A stretch of 64,000 nt of DNA from Rhipidocladum racemiflorum (GCA_036346355.1 CM070580.1:17661374-17725373), one strand, 5' to 3'; positions 1 to 11,155 are shown, numbered from the stretch's first letter. A program made the numbers and translations. The notes: generated from the sequence alone by a model not told the origin.

Positions 1-225
1 CTTTCATATTTGATTTATAATAAGAAAAAAATCTGAAAGAGAAATAGTTTGAGATGATGGACTAATTTAAATCGAAAAGAAAAACCGTGAGCAAAAAATC
101 TGAAAGAAAAATAGTTTTCACGGGACTTTTGTGCTTTGGGAACACAAAGCCAAGAAACTTCTATCCATCCACGTGTTAACAGCTCTAGCACTAGCCGCAC
201 AGAAGGACTATGCGAGCCACCCTAA

Positions 226-496
226 GGCCCAGTTCGTTTCAGCTTCTGGATTATAGATTCTGGATTATGGGAGAAGATGCTTCTAATTATGAGAGAATCG
301 GGTCGAGTCGGCTACAACTTCTAGGTTACGAACCGAGCCAACGAGAATCAGTGAGAATCAGGTTTCAACCAGATTCTGATTCTATATAGAAATCAGCTTC
401 TGATTCTCAGAGAAGCTGTCCATAATCCTCCCGTTCGGCAAATAACCCGCTTTTTTTTTAAGCAGAAGCTGTCCAGAAGCTGAAACGAACAGGGCC
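226..496. mobile_element. Tourist-like (PIF/Harbinger) MITE, 271 bp, complete
   Basis: The two ends are matching inverted repeats: it begins GGCCCAGTTCGTTTCAGCTT and its last ~23 bases are the reverse complement with one mismatch. It is flanked on both sides by TAA (223-225 and 497-499), the 3-bp target duplication typical of PIF/Harbinger elements. It has no coding capacity. A second, more decayed member of the same family lies at about 32235-32475. The bounds are read from sequence; the superfamily is inferred from the TAA duplication and TIR style. Confidence 0.85.
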
Positions 497-499
497 TAA

Positions 500-1119
500 A
501 CTAGTTGGACCGAAAAAATCTAGCCTCCTCGGGCTAGAAAAACTTTGCCAAGCCCAAAGAGCATATTCGGCTCTCACTCAACGGCAAATTTTTTTTTTTT
601 TGCGCTGCTAATTACCGCTCAATTATAATGCATATGTTTTGTCTCTGTGCCATTCTAGCATCCAATTTATTTCATGACTCTAATCTATGTTCTTGGCTTT
701 GTTGCCCAATCAGTAGATGGATTAACTCGATAATCATGTTATTTGTCATCCAGGCCACATCTTAGCTATCAAAGTATTAGGGTTTTTTTGGGCAAGGAGA
801 GTATTAGAATTTTTTATAGTCACTATGTATTTTTCAAAGCATATACTTTCCTAGTATTAGTGAGGTGACAGAAGCAAACGGCTTGTCTCGCCTGTTTGGG
901 CTTTAGCTTAGCTGAGCTAGTTTGTTTTGCTAGGCTAGGCCAAGGATCTAAATTTCGTTTTCGGTTGACATCTTCTCACCCTCTGAAATTCAAAATTTCG
1001 ACGAAATCTCGTTGTTTCGAATAAAATCTGCATGAAATTCAAAAAGCAAAATTCAAATTCAGAATTTTTTGGATTGATATTTTTGAAATTTTGTCCAAAA
1101 AAACCGAAATTGCCGAAAT
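500..1119. other. AT-rich intergenic DNA, no gene seen
   Basis: AT-rich sequence with poly-T and poly-A runs and no open frame of note. The last part (about 955-1119) is dominated by 'aaatttcg/gaaattc' words and leads into the tandem repeat that follows, so it may be a degraded extra copy of it. Confidence 0.4.
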
Positions 1120-1745
1120 CTCGATAAAATTCAATTGAATGAAAAATGGTTCAAATCACGTCAAAAAAATTTGAATTTTTTTGTTGATGGTCCTGACATA
1201 TCATTAATGTTCCTATAAAAATTTTAGATAATAATCAAGCCTAAGAAATTTGTAAAAAAAAATATAACAATGCTGCTGTCCTGATAAAAGGCTGATGAGT
1301 AAATTTCAACCGAATGGAAAATGGTACAAACCACGTTCAAAAATTTTAAAAAAAAATTGGAGGGCCCTAACACATCCATAATATTCCCCAAAAAATTTTA
1401 AGATGATGATCAATCTTGAGGAATTTTCAAAAATTCGGAGAGTGCTACTGAAGACTTACCGGTAAATTTCAACGAAATGAAAAATAGTACAAACCACGTT
1501 AGAAAAATTTAAAATTTTTTGTGAATGGTCCTAATGCATCACTAATATTCTCATAATTTTTTTTAATGATGATCATGCTTGAGAATTTTTTAAAAATTCT
1601 GACAGTGCTACAATCCTGATAAAAGACCGACCAGCAAGTTTCAACCGAATGAAAAATGATGTAAACCACGTTAGAAACTTTTGAAAAAAAATTTAGTGGT
1701 CCTGACACATCCGTTACATTCTCATAAAATCTTTAGATGAAGAAG
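1120..1745. repeat. Tandem repeat, ~170 bp unit, about 3.5-4 copies
   Basis: A recurring block starts with (g)aatgaaaaatggt..caaa-cacg, passes through 'ggtcctgaca-atc' and ends with 'tcctgataaaag'. The CACG anchor recurs at 1157, 1332, 1495 and 1667, so unit lengths are about 175, 163 and 172 bp. Copies are diverged by substitutions and small indels. Arrays like this occur in untranslated parts of LTR retrotransposons and as minor satellites; which applies here cannot be decided from the window. Confidence 0.7.
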
Positions 1746-1924
1746 CTTGGAAAATATTGTCTGATATAAAGGCAATTTCATCATCTCAATTTTTCAGTAA
1801 TCAAAGCAGAGAAGAGAAAGAAGCTCAACTGTCACTTCAAAAATTTACGGTGTGTATTTCGTTATCATCACTCTGTTATATATATTTGATGTGCTTTTGA
1901 TAGGTATTTCATCTGAAGTGACAT

Positions 1925-2095
1925 CACTACTACAGAATGGTATATCACAGTCGCTTCATCTGTGTCAGTTCTCAACTTTTGAGTAAAAAACTAATTGTGA
2001 TATGTGTATATAATTTGTAATTTGTGAAAATGGGATCATCATAATCGGTTTTGATCTAAAACTGATTGTGTCGATGTTCAGAACATGGGAGTACC
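1925..2095 (+). mobile_element. CACTA transposon terminus (element A, left end)
   Basis: The sequence starts CACTACTACAGAATGG and continues with words such as 'tcacagtcgcttcatctgtg' and 'aaaactgattgtg'. It matches, in inverted orientation, the right end of the complete CACTA element at 14859-16808 (reverse complement of its end starts CACTACTACAAAATAAGACA). It is cut at 2095 by the solo LTR at 2096-5433, and related subterminal repeats resume at about 6040. No second terminus of this copy was found, so its full extent is unknown. Confidence 0.7.
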
Positions 2096-4142
2096 TGTAG
2101 CGACCCGGGTAATTAACCTAGAGTAATTAGCCTCCACCTGGGCATTACCCTATGTTAATCACTCGAATCTCGATATAGTAGCTAGCAAAGTACCGGGTAG
2201 TCCAAAGACTGTCAGTACCATACCGTGATCGTAATATTGCAGCAGAACAATAATTAGAGATCGAATCGAAATATATTACATTCAGCCACGCAGGGCTTAC
2301 ATGTCCATTACATAATTAGACATTGGTTCCAAGTACAACAAAATTTATATTACAACGGTCTCATCCCATGACGACCGTCCCAAAAGTAATCCTTTCTACT
2401 CAATCATCTAGTTCTCTTGATTGTAGTAGTAGTAGTAAGCATCTTCCTGAAGCTCCTGATCCTGCTCATCGCCTTCAGTCCACGCCTCAACGGTGGATCC
2501 ATCAAGCTCGCCTTCTAAGCAAAGGGGGGGATTATACAAGAGTGAGTACAACGTACTCAGCAAGCACTAATAGCAACATAATGACATGAATTTTCCTCTC
2601 TTTTTCCACAGATCTTTCCTTCCTTCAAACTTAGGTTTTTATTTAAATTAGGTTTTCTTTAAAAGTTGGCCAATTTTATTTTAAACTTGACTACTAGCAC
2701 TTGTATATGAGACAGACTGATCTTCCGTAGCCTCCAATCCAGGAGACAGGCATGAATTCATGATTTTTAACACTGCGCAGGTTTGTACCACTTTACCCAT
2801 AGTGACCTCCACGAGTGAGGCTCCAGAATGTTTATCACTAATCCGGTAATTGTGATCTTTACCCTGTTACTCGAGTGGGGGATCCTCTCAAGGCCATCCC
2901 ACTACACTCGCAGCTAACAGTTGTACTCCACCCTAATGTGGCAGTACTTTCCTGGCTTCAAATATAGCGCCATATGGAGAACCTCAAACACATGTTGGGT
3001 TTCCATCTGCCACCATCTCTCTGGGGATTCCGGCACCCTGCATTAGGTGCCTATTTACTAATTAACCACCATGCAAGATCACAATACGTTCATAGGACAA
3101 CCTTTTCTGCCTGATTACTCACACTATGGTTGATCTTTGGATTTACGGCTCATTGCCTGAGTATTAGCCGTTTATCCTTATATAATAACTTATGTAGAGG
3201 ACCCCGGCCTTTTCACCTTCTCATCTGGCGTCCTCTACCCACCACAATAGAATATAACTTTACGCCATAATGAAAACAATATTAAGCTTTTGTTACCAAC
3301 AACACCGACTTTCACAAGTCGAAAATAGAACTGATCACTTCCTCATCTTATACCACTTTCACTTTCCAACTTAGATACTTTGCTTTGAATCCAACTGATC
3401 TCGATTTAAGTTTTTGCAATATATATATATAAAGAGCTTTTTGATGCATGAGTGATATAGATACTTATACTGAAATCACTTTTAAAGGCACTTTAATGGA
3501 ATTTGATCAAGGAAAGCTTGCCTGGAATAATACTGATAGGTACGCCCTCAGATATCTGAGGAGCGGTTGGTGAGACGGGTTACGATTCGGACTGACAAGG
3601 ACAAAGTATTAAATCTACCGACTTGCCCAAAGCAACCCCTTTTCAATCTAACCCACCAACTTACCCCTAGCATTAACATCTAGCAGCAAGTAATACAACA
3701 ATTTACTTAACACCAGATTTATCACTTTTATACAGGTTTTAATTAACAACTCGCAGCTTAGAGAAATTTAAATACATCTTTTTCCTACGATTCAAATACG
3801 ATCAAATTAACCTACGCGAATGTATGAATTAACCAGATTTCTTATTTTTTCCATTTTTCTTCTCTTCTTTTCTTTTCTCTTCTTTCCTTTTCTTTTTCTT
3901 CTCTCTTTCTTTCCTTTTCTCTTCTTTCCTTCTCTTTTTCTTCTCTGTTTTTGGCCGAAGCCTCCTCGCTTCTGTCTCTCGCCTCCTCTACCACTCCGCT
4001 CGGTCTCATCGCCTCCTCTGCTCTCCCGTTCCTTCGACGGCCGCCGCCCAGCCTTCCCTTCTCGGTTTCTCCTCCAGTACGCCGCCTCCTCCTGACGGCA
4101 GCGCCGCTTCCACTGCCGCCGCCGGCTTCCCTCCCACGCCGG

Positions 4143-4176
<34 letters not shown>

Positions 4177-5433
4177 GTTCGTCCCCCTGGCCGAACTCCC
4201 CTCTTTTTCCTCCCCTTCCTTCTTCACTACCACCCGGTCCGCCTCATCACCGGGCGACGCCTCCCCTCTACGTCTCTACTGCCATCTCCCCCCCTTAATC
4301 TCTTCTCTAATGAAGACAAGAACAGATTCTACTAGAGTTGCTTCCTGTGATCTTTTGGTTGGTTAATCGCATTTTCTACTCTTTGGTTTGCAATCCTAGG
4401 GTTAATGATAAGAACAGATATTGCTGGTTATTTTACTTTCGATTTGGCATACGAGTTACTGATGAGAATAGATGCTACTGGTTTTGGTGCTCTATCCGTT
4501 GCTTTCGGTTTTGCTTGCAAGTTTCTAAGGTCGATGATGTGATGATCTAGTGGGACGGCAGGCTAAGGTCTAGCAACCCTAGATCAATCCACTGAGACTA
4601 CAATCCCCTAATCTATCTACCATGGTAGCATGCTAAGGAGTAGTACTGCTATCACTACTTGGGTGGTTCGATGGCTGTGCACCTGGTGTTCGGTTCGGGT
4701 TCAGTTCTTGGGGAAGATGATGTTGGTGCTGCTCGGTTCTTGGAGATCCTTCTGGCTCTTGTTCGGTTCTGCTGTTCTTGGGGGATCTCCTTGTTCAGTT
4801 CATCTTGTGGACCTCCTTGCTCCTTGCTCTTTGATCGGTTCAGTGGATCTTGGGGACCTCCTGGTTCAGCTCATCTTGTGGATCTCCTCCTCCTCCGGCT
4901 TCTGGACCTTCTTGCTTCTTGCTCTCTCTTGCGCTCTCTCTGGACTGAGAGTGTCTGTGCGTGTTGCTCTCGGTGGCTCTCTGGTTCGGCTGGAAGTGAA
5001 GGAAGAATGAAGGCTTGCTTGCTATAAGGAGGAAGGAAATGGGACGGGTGGCAACCGTGTTCTCCCTTGCCGCCACGAGTCTTTCTTTGGGTTGCTGATT
5101 GGTTGAGAAGGGCGGTGCTGCTGCTGCTCGGTTGCTTTTGGGTTGGCTGAGATTTGCTCTACGTGGCTGCTGGTTAAGAGCTGGCTCCGAGCTGGCTGTG
5201 GGCTGTGCACGAGCTGGCTGCTTGGAAAGGTCAAATGCAGTGGAGTGTCCAGTGGGTAAAGCCATGGCTCCAATGTCGTTCTATGGACAAAGCAATGGCT
5301 TCTGGTTATCTAAGGGATAATGCACTGGTTCTATTCGAAATTTTAAATTCTTTTGCAATTAGTTTACGCTAATTACAGTTCTAATTACTTGATTGAGCTA
5401 TTAATTACTTAGTTGATTTTCTAGGTTCTTACA
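2096..5433 (-). mobile_element. Gypsy-type solo LTR, 3,338 bp, TSD GTACC
   Basis: Begins TGTAGCGACCCGGG and ends ..GGTTCTTACA, the TG..CA form of an LTR. It is flanked by perfect 5-bp duplications GTACC (2091-2095, 5434-5438). No internal domain, primer site or polypurine tract follows, so it is a solo LTR left by recombination. Minus orientation is inferred because a motif near 2542-2564 (GTGAGTAC..GTACTCAGCAAG) is also present, same strand and similar offset, in the LTR at 46129-49696, whose primer site fixes it as minus. It contains a GC-rich block (about 3950-4260) and a (CT)n run. Open frames inside it look fortuitous. Confidence 0.85.
4145..4174. repeat. (CT)n microsatellite
   Basis: A pure run of about 13 CT dinucleotides inside the GC-rich part of the solo LTR at 2096-5433. 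The LTR at 46129-49696 carries a (GA)n run at 48132-48161 next to its own GC-rich block. Confidence 0.9.
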
Positions 5434-5438
5434 GTACC

Positions 5439-6045
5439 TATACCAAGCTTACGATTATAATTTGGGTTGCCTATCTTTGGAAATGACACTGAAAAGAAAA
5501 TAAGAATGGATGGAAATTGTATTGCTCTGCTATTTACAAAGTATAGATGATATTGATGTCTATTACACCAAGTGTTCATATCTCGATCTCCTTTGCCCTT
5601 GGCGGGAGAAGCCTATTTATAACATCAAATGGGTGCCAGCTGTCGTCTTTGGGGGAGGTGTCTTCCCACCAAATGATAACTCTTAGTCAAAAGGTGTCTT
5701 CTTGCTGAAAAGATAGCTTTTTGTCAGAGAGATGCCTCTTTGCACCGGATAACTTCCAAGCGGTTGTCTGTACCTGTCAGAGAGAGATTCTTTTGCCTGT
5801 TATCCTTGCGCAGATGATTTTTCTCCCGACCAGACCCTGGTCGGGCTGATTTATATCTAGGTCGGCATGGTAAAAGACATCATTGTCCAACCTAGAAAGG
5901 TTTTCAGGTCGGGCCATTGCCGACCTGGTAACATTTAACTTTCATTCGACCTAACTTAGGTCAGGTAGTTATTTACGTGGTCAATAGTAACTTTTACCGA
6001 AATATTTAATGTGTCTCTACGTTACATGGGCCACAAGCCATAACC
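5439..6045. other. Unclassified insert, LTR-like, rich in short palindromes
   Basis: This stretch separates the GTACC duplication of the solo LTR from the next CACTA subterminal repeats and resembles neither. It has a TATA-like 'cctatttataacatc' near 5610-5625 and a cluster of short inverted repeats, e.g. CCCGACCAG-acc-CTGGTCGGG (5825-5845) and GACCTAA-c-TTAGGTC (about 5949-5963). It may be a short LTR, but no flanking duplication was found. Confidence 0.4.
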
Positions 6046-6860
6046 ATTGATGGGCTTCACGCAATCATCGTTAGATTATGATGACAACAATCATCACAAT
6101 GTGTTTTTAGCGAGAACCGATTGTGATGAGGGGCGCCCTCATCACAATTGGTCCTTGTGATGAGGCCCCCCCTCATAACAATCGATTTTAGATTAAAATC
6201 AATTATGATGATACCCCCTCATCACATCAAATTCTATCGAAAAACTGATTGTGATGAGGGGCGCCCTCATCACAATCGGTTCTAGCTAAAAATCGATTGT
6301 GATGACTTGTGTCATCATAATCGATTCTAGATTAAAACTGATTGTGATATTCCTCACTAGGTTTTTATATACCCTCGAGATGAACTCTCCTCTGTTGGTG
6401 TTCTAAGGTAAAAAAAACCCACGGTCATACCAAAAAACATAACATATTCTGGTTGAAACTTAGACTTGGGTGAGAAAATACGAATTCCTTGAGGATGTGT
6501 GTTAAGAGAGTGTGTTGAAGCCCTAGCTTGAGAAAATTTCCCCTCTATTTTTCCTTATTTTGTGATTTTCTTCAAAAGGTGAGTATTCCTTCAATTCCTT
6601 TCAATTTGGCATTATGAAATTCGATTTTGATTTGGTGAATGTGTTACATGTCGTTGGTTGAAGGTTGGGTGTTAAGAGGGTAAAGTTGAACCCCTAGCTT
6701 GAGGAGATTTCCCCTCATTTATGGTTTTCTTCAAATGTGAGCATTCCTTCAAATCTCTTCAATTTCGCATTAGGAATAAAAATTTGATTTTGATTTGGTG
6801 AATGTGTTAAATGTCGTTATTGTTTGCTATAATTAATATGATCAATGCTAGAGTTTATGT
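6046..6860 (+). mobile_element. CACTA subterminal repeats and adjacent internal DNA (element A)
   Basis: 6070-6360 is packed with direct and inverted copies of words like 'aaccgattgtgatgagg' and 'cctcatcacaatcggtt', the subterminal binding-site style of CACTA elements. 6660-6830 matches the reverse complement of about 16190-16320 in the complete CACTA copy (shared words 'gaggagatttc.cctcattt' and 'cattccttcaaatctcttcaa'). The segment of about 165 bp around 6495-6660 is duplicated at 6660-6825. It is therefore internal DNA of the element that starts at 1925. Confidence 0.65.
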
Positions 6861-7281
6861 TACATAACCTATGTGTCTCCCGTTTGAGAGTGCTTGTTTA
6901 TAAATATGTTAAAATAGCATATTTATAAATAAGTACGTTCGATCTATCCTAATCTCATGGTTAATCATGTTTAACAAGATGGTCATGTTGTTCGTGCTGT
7001 CTAGTATGGTAGAGAAATACATGCTAGTTTCTATGATACTGTTCATGATTTATATTCGAAATTTAATCTGGAAATTTTCTAATTGCTCAACAGTAAATAC
7101 AAAATTTTTTCCTACTGCTAAGATGCTAGCATCCATGTTTACTACAGCTAGTGTTACAGAGGGTGATGGCATCTTGCCTCGCATGCGAAACAGGATTGGC
7201 TGTTCCATGGTTCTGGTGATGCGGCAATTATGAAATTTGAAACAAAGGATGTGTTGTCCAGTAGCTGATACGAAATCTGTT
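6861..7281. other. Unassigned DNA left of the Mutator-like element
   Basis: Moderately AT-rich; a plus-strand frame of 88 codons (6967-7233) has no recognisable domain. It may be internal DNA of CACTA element A. It ends in the 9-bp sequence AAATCTGTT (7273-7281), duplicated on the far side of the Mutator-like element. Confidence 0.35.
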
Positions 7282-7811
7282 GGAAAAATTCGTATTTGAT
7301 ACAAGTTGCAACCCATAATTTCAAAATGATACAACATTTCGGCAGATTGCCAAAACTACCATGACTCGTTTCGGGAAACCATACATGCATGGCGGTTTTT
7401 GAGTTCTAGAAGGCCATGGCTCTGCCTCTGTCCCATACAAGCCATGGCCAGGTTCCTCCAGGTCCCATACAAGCCTTGGCCGGTTCTCTGTACCATAACA
7501 TGCTTGGCCGTTCTATTTCCCATATATGCCATGGCTTCCCCATTTCCCATACATGCAATAAAAAAGGAAAAATAATGTTTTATCGCTTTTTTTTCTGAAA
7601 TTTGAAACCGAGGAATTGGGAAAAAATCAGATTTCATACAAGTTTGAACCCCTAATTTCAAAACGATACAACTTTTGCGCGTATTTACCAAAAGGAAAAA
7701 TTTTTATTGTTTTTTTTTTGTGAAATTTGAAACCGAGGTGATTCGAAATGGCAAAAAAAATGTATTTGATACAAGTTTGAACTCGTAATTAAAAGATGAT
7801 GCAAAAGTTTT
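7282..7811 (+). repeat. MULE left terminal inverted repeat (~530 bp)
   Basis: Inverse-complementary to 10602-11146 over its whole length with scattered substitutions and small indels. It carries a degenerate minisatellite at about 7400-7556 built on 'cccatacaagccatggcc', the counterpart of the better preserved repeat in the right arm. Confidence 0.85.
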
Positions 7812-8479
7812 GCGCACTGCAATCGTGATTTTTTGTTTTTTGCTTCCCATTATTTGTCAGTTTAATTTTTAAACTCGATCGGATTATAAGTTTCATGTAC
7901 AACTTGGAAATTAAAGGAAAAATCGTGATTTGAGGGCAATTGAGTTTATGTGTTTTGCATATTTACAATATGATATAGTCAGCTTCTACATTATTTTTTT
8001 TATGTTTTCTGGTTTGAGAAAATGATATAATAGTTTCACGCTGTAAAAAAAAGCAAATGATGAATTATCCTGGAAAATCGCTTCAAGAAACCAAACTTTG
8101 AAATTTTTGGTATTGAAATTCGACAGATTTTCGGGTTACCCTATAATTGTATGGCATACCCAAAACCCCAAAACATCGTTAAGGATTTTTTTCATTTTTG
8201 ATGTTTTTTTCCTGATTTTTCAACCTGAGTTGATTCAAATGGAAATGACCGATTTAGTTATATTTCTCTCTCAGTAAAATTTAGAAATCGTTTCTTGATT
8301 CAAATGCAAATAACCGCCGATATCGCATGATTGAAATGCATATAACCGAGCCGATTGAAATGCAACAATAAATCGTTACATATCGCTCCATATGATAGTT
8401 GAGAGATTACGGAAAACAAACATCGGGGTTACAGATGGGCAGCAATAATGGCTAAAAGTTGAACATGCCTTAGGTAAAC

Positions 8480-9270
8480 AAAACAACAAGGGCCCTTCTC
8501 CTCGTACACTCATGAGTGCACCGATATTTCCTTGCGCAATCCATCGGTGCATGCCGACCGCCCTAGCCGCCCTCTCGCTTCCTCTCACGCTTCGGCCCCG
8601 CTCATCAACCGCAAGCGCTGGCTCGCCCCTCTTTGCACGCATTTCTTCGTGATGTTTGATGCGCTTTCTCCTCTCGTCTCCGCTCACGCCACCGCTGCTC
8701 TACCATAGCTCTGGATGCGAGTATTCCCGATTCGCATCCTCTCCATCTCGTGAGTTCGCTCGCGTCGTAGAGAATTTGATGAACTCGCACAATGAAGCGC
8801 GATTGGTGATAGCAGATGGTATTACTTTATTAAGGTTTGCAATGTTTGATGTAACATAAAATGCGTAGTACGAACTTGTCACAGGGCTTTTCCTGTGCAT
8901 CCGCGTCTCAGCGTTGGCTCGAGTCGTAGGCGGCAGATTCCCAAAGATTTCATACCGTAGGTGTCACGAGTTGTCTAAAGACTTTTTGGAACCTATGAAG
9001 GATCTCCCGCATAGGCACATGGGGACCTGCGTGCCTTCGATGTCTTCGAAGGTCGTGGCCTTGGGGCCGAGGGGTACTCCATTGGCACTAGTTGGTCGGG
9101 CAAGGACTTGTGCTCCGCCTTCCCTCCGATTGGCTAGAAGCTTGCTTGCCTGGTTGTTGTGATTATTAGTAGCGACCACTGGGCTTAAATAGCCAGCCAT
9201 ACGAGAGAGTGGCGGACTTAGAGAAGTTGAAACCGCGAGCATCGGATTCCTCCAAACTTTGCATGTCCAT
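8480..9270. other. GC-rich interior of the MULE, possible captured sequence
   Basis: Base composition changes sharply from AT-rich to GC-rich here. Short open frames exist on both strands (8376-8687 minus, 8914-9162 plus), but none shows a domain I recognise and no confident splice structure joins them. Long-TIR MULEs without a transposase often carry host-gene fragments (Pack-MULEs), so capture is a reasonable guess. The 'cttaaatagccagcca' stretch near 9184 also resembles promoter DNA of a retroelement. Confidence 0.35.
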
Positions 9271-9527
9271 AGCTTCACTGATCTTATACTACGCGCTTTA
9301 TTAAATTGATTGACCCATCGCGATGAATATTTTAGCCCATTTTAATTATCCCGACCGATTCTACAAGTCACAAGACAACCTGTAGATTCTCACTTCCCAA
9401 TACTCTTTCAAATGGAATGTTTTTCTTGTTTTCTCTGCTTTTCTGTTTTCTCTTTTCTTCTCTTCTTTTCTTCTTTTCTCTTCTCTTCTTCTTTTTCTCT
9501 TTCTTTCTTTTCTCTCTTAAGCGTAAG

Positions 9528-10601
9528 GTGTAAATAAAATATTTTCCTGCATTACTACTCCATATATCAAAGAGCAAATCTAAAGATTCGTGGTAAAAAT
9601 TACATTTAAACGCTCATATTTTACAAACTCATTTAAAAGGCTTTAAAGTTAACGCTGATAATAAAACTTAAGGTTATTATACGCCAAGATATTTTCAGAA
9701 CAAAGAAAGGGTAAATAAAATATTTTCCTAGAATATGGTACTCATATATCAAAGAGCAAATATGCAAAGATTCGTGCAAAGAATTACATTTAAACGTGAT
9801 ATTTTACTGGCCTAAAAGGCTTAAAAAAGTTAACGCTGACAATAAAACTTAGGTTATTGCGCGACATATTTTTGTACCAAAGAAAGGTGTAAATAAATTT
9901 TTTCCAGCATATGGTACTCCATATATCAAAGAGCAAATCTGGCAGGTATTCTGCAAAAATTACATTTAAACGTGATATTTTACTGCATTAAAAGGCTTAA
10001 AAGTTAACGTTGACAATAAAACTTAGGTTATTGCGCCAAAGATATTTTTTGTACCAAAGAAAGGTGTAAATAAATTTTTTTGCAGAATATGGTACTCCAT
10101 ATATCAAAGAGCAAATCTGCATTTCGTGGCAAAAATTACATTTAAACGCTATATTTTACGCCTCTAAAAGGCTTAAAAGTTAACGCTGATAATAAAACTT
10201 AGGGTTATTGTTTGCGCCAGATATTTTCATGCAAAGAAAGGTGTAAATAAAATATTTCTTCATAATATGGTACTCCATATATCAAAGAGCAAACTGTAGT
10301 ATTCGTGGCAAGAATTACATTTAAACGTGATATTTTACTGGTCACTTAAAAGGCTTAAAAGTTAATGTTGACAATAAAACTTAGGGTTATTGCGCTAAAG
10401 ATATTTTTGTACCAAAGAAAGGTGCAAATAAATTTTTTCCAGAATATGGTACTCATATATCAAAGAGCAAATCTGCAGTATTCATGCCAAAAATTATATT
10501 TAAACGTGATATTTTACTGGTCAGCGCTTAAAAGTTAACGTTGACAATAAAACTTAGGGTTATTGCGCCAGCATATTTTTGTACCAAAGAAAGGTGTAAA
10601 T
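9528..10601. repeat. Satellite-like tandem array, ~178 bp unit, six copies
   Basis: Units begin with 'ggtgtaaataaa-ttttttcc' at about 9528, 9709, 9885, 10063, 10241 and 10420, with a seventh start at 10595 running straight into the MULE right arm. Spacings are 181, 176, 178, 178, 179 and 175 bp. Shared internal words are 'tccatatatcaaagagcaaa', 'acatttaaacgtgatatttt' and 'aacttagggttattgcgc'. Copies differ mostly by small indels. Confidence 0.85.
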
Positions 10602-11146
10602 AAACTTTTGCATCATCTTTTAATTACGAGTTCAAACTTGTATCAAATACATTTTTTTGCCATTTCGAATCACCTCGGTTTCAAATTTCACAAAAAAAAA
10701 CAATAAAAAATTTTCCTTTTGGTAAATACGCGCAAAAGTTGTATCGTTTTGAAATTAGGGGTTCAAACTTGTATGAAATACGATTTTTTCCCAATTCCCT
10801 CGGTTTCAAATTTCAGAAAAAAACGATAAAACATTATTTTTCCTTTTTTTATTGCATGTATGGGAAATGGGGAACCGGCCATGGCATGTATGGGAAATGG
10901 GGAACCGGCCATGGGCATGTATGGTACACGGGGAACCGGCCAAGGCTTGTATGGGACACGGGGAACCGGCCATGGCTTGTATGGGACACGGGGAACCGGC
11001 CATGGCCTTCTATGGAACTCCAGAAACCGGCCATGCATGTATGGTTTCCCAGAAACCGGTCATGACTGGTTTTTTGGCAAATACGCCGAAATGTTGTATC
11101 ATTTTGAAATTATGGGTTGCAACTTGTATCAAATACGAATTTTTCC
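10602..11146 (-). repeat. MULE right terminal inverted repeat (~545 bp) with minisatellite
   Basis: Inverse of 7282-7811. Positions about 10853-11060 hold six to seven copies of a ~31-33 bp unit of the form 'catgtatgggaaatgggga' plus 'accggccatgg', with variants 'ggtacacgg', 'gggacacgg' and 'ggaactcca'. The frames that open through this repeat in all three phases are repeat artefacts, not genes. Confidence 0.85.
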
Positions 11147-11155
11147 AAATCTGTT

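Larger units (their letters stand above)
7282..11146. mobile_element. Mutator-like element (long-TIR MULE), 3,865 bp, 9-bp TSD
   Basis: The left end begins GGAAAAATTCGTATTTGATA and the right end is its exact inverse, ending ..CGAATTTTTCC. Both sides are flanked by AAATCTGTT (7273-7281 and 11147-11155), a perfect 9-bp duplication diagnostic of Mutator-superfamily insertion. The inverted arms are about 530 bp (left) and 545 bp (right). I see no MURA/MUDRA-like transposase, so it is non-autonomous. The 2.8 kb interior holds a GC-rich segment (about 8480-9270) that could be captured DNA, and a ~178 bp tandem array (9528-10601) reaching the right arm. Confidence 0.9.

Noticed and set aside
3820..4298. 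Frames in the GC/CT-rich part of the solo LTR at 2096-5433
   Set aside because: Low-complexity translation inside a bounded LTR; no domain.
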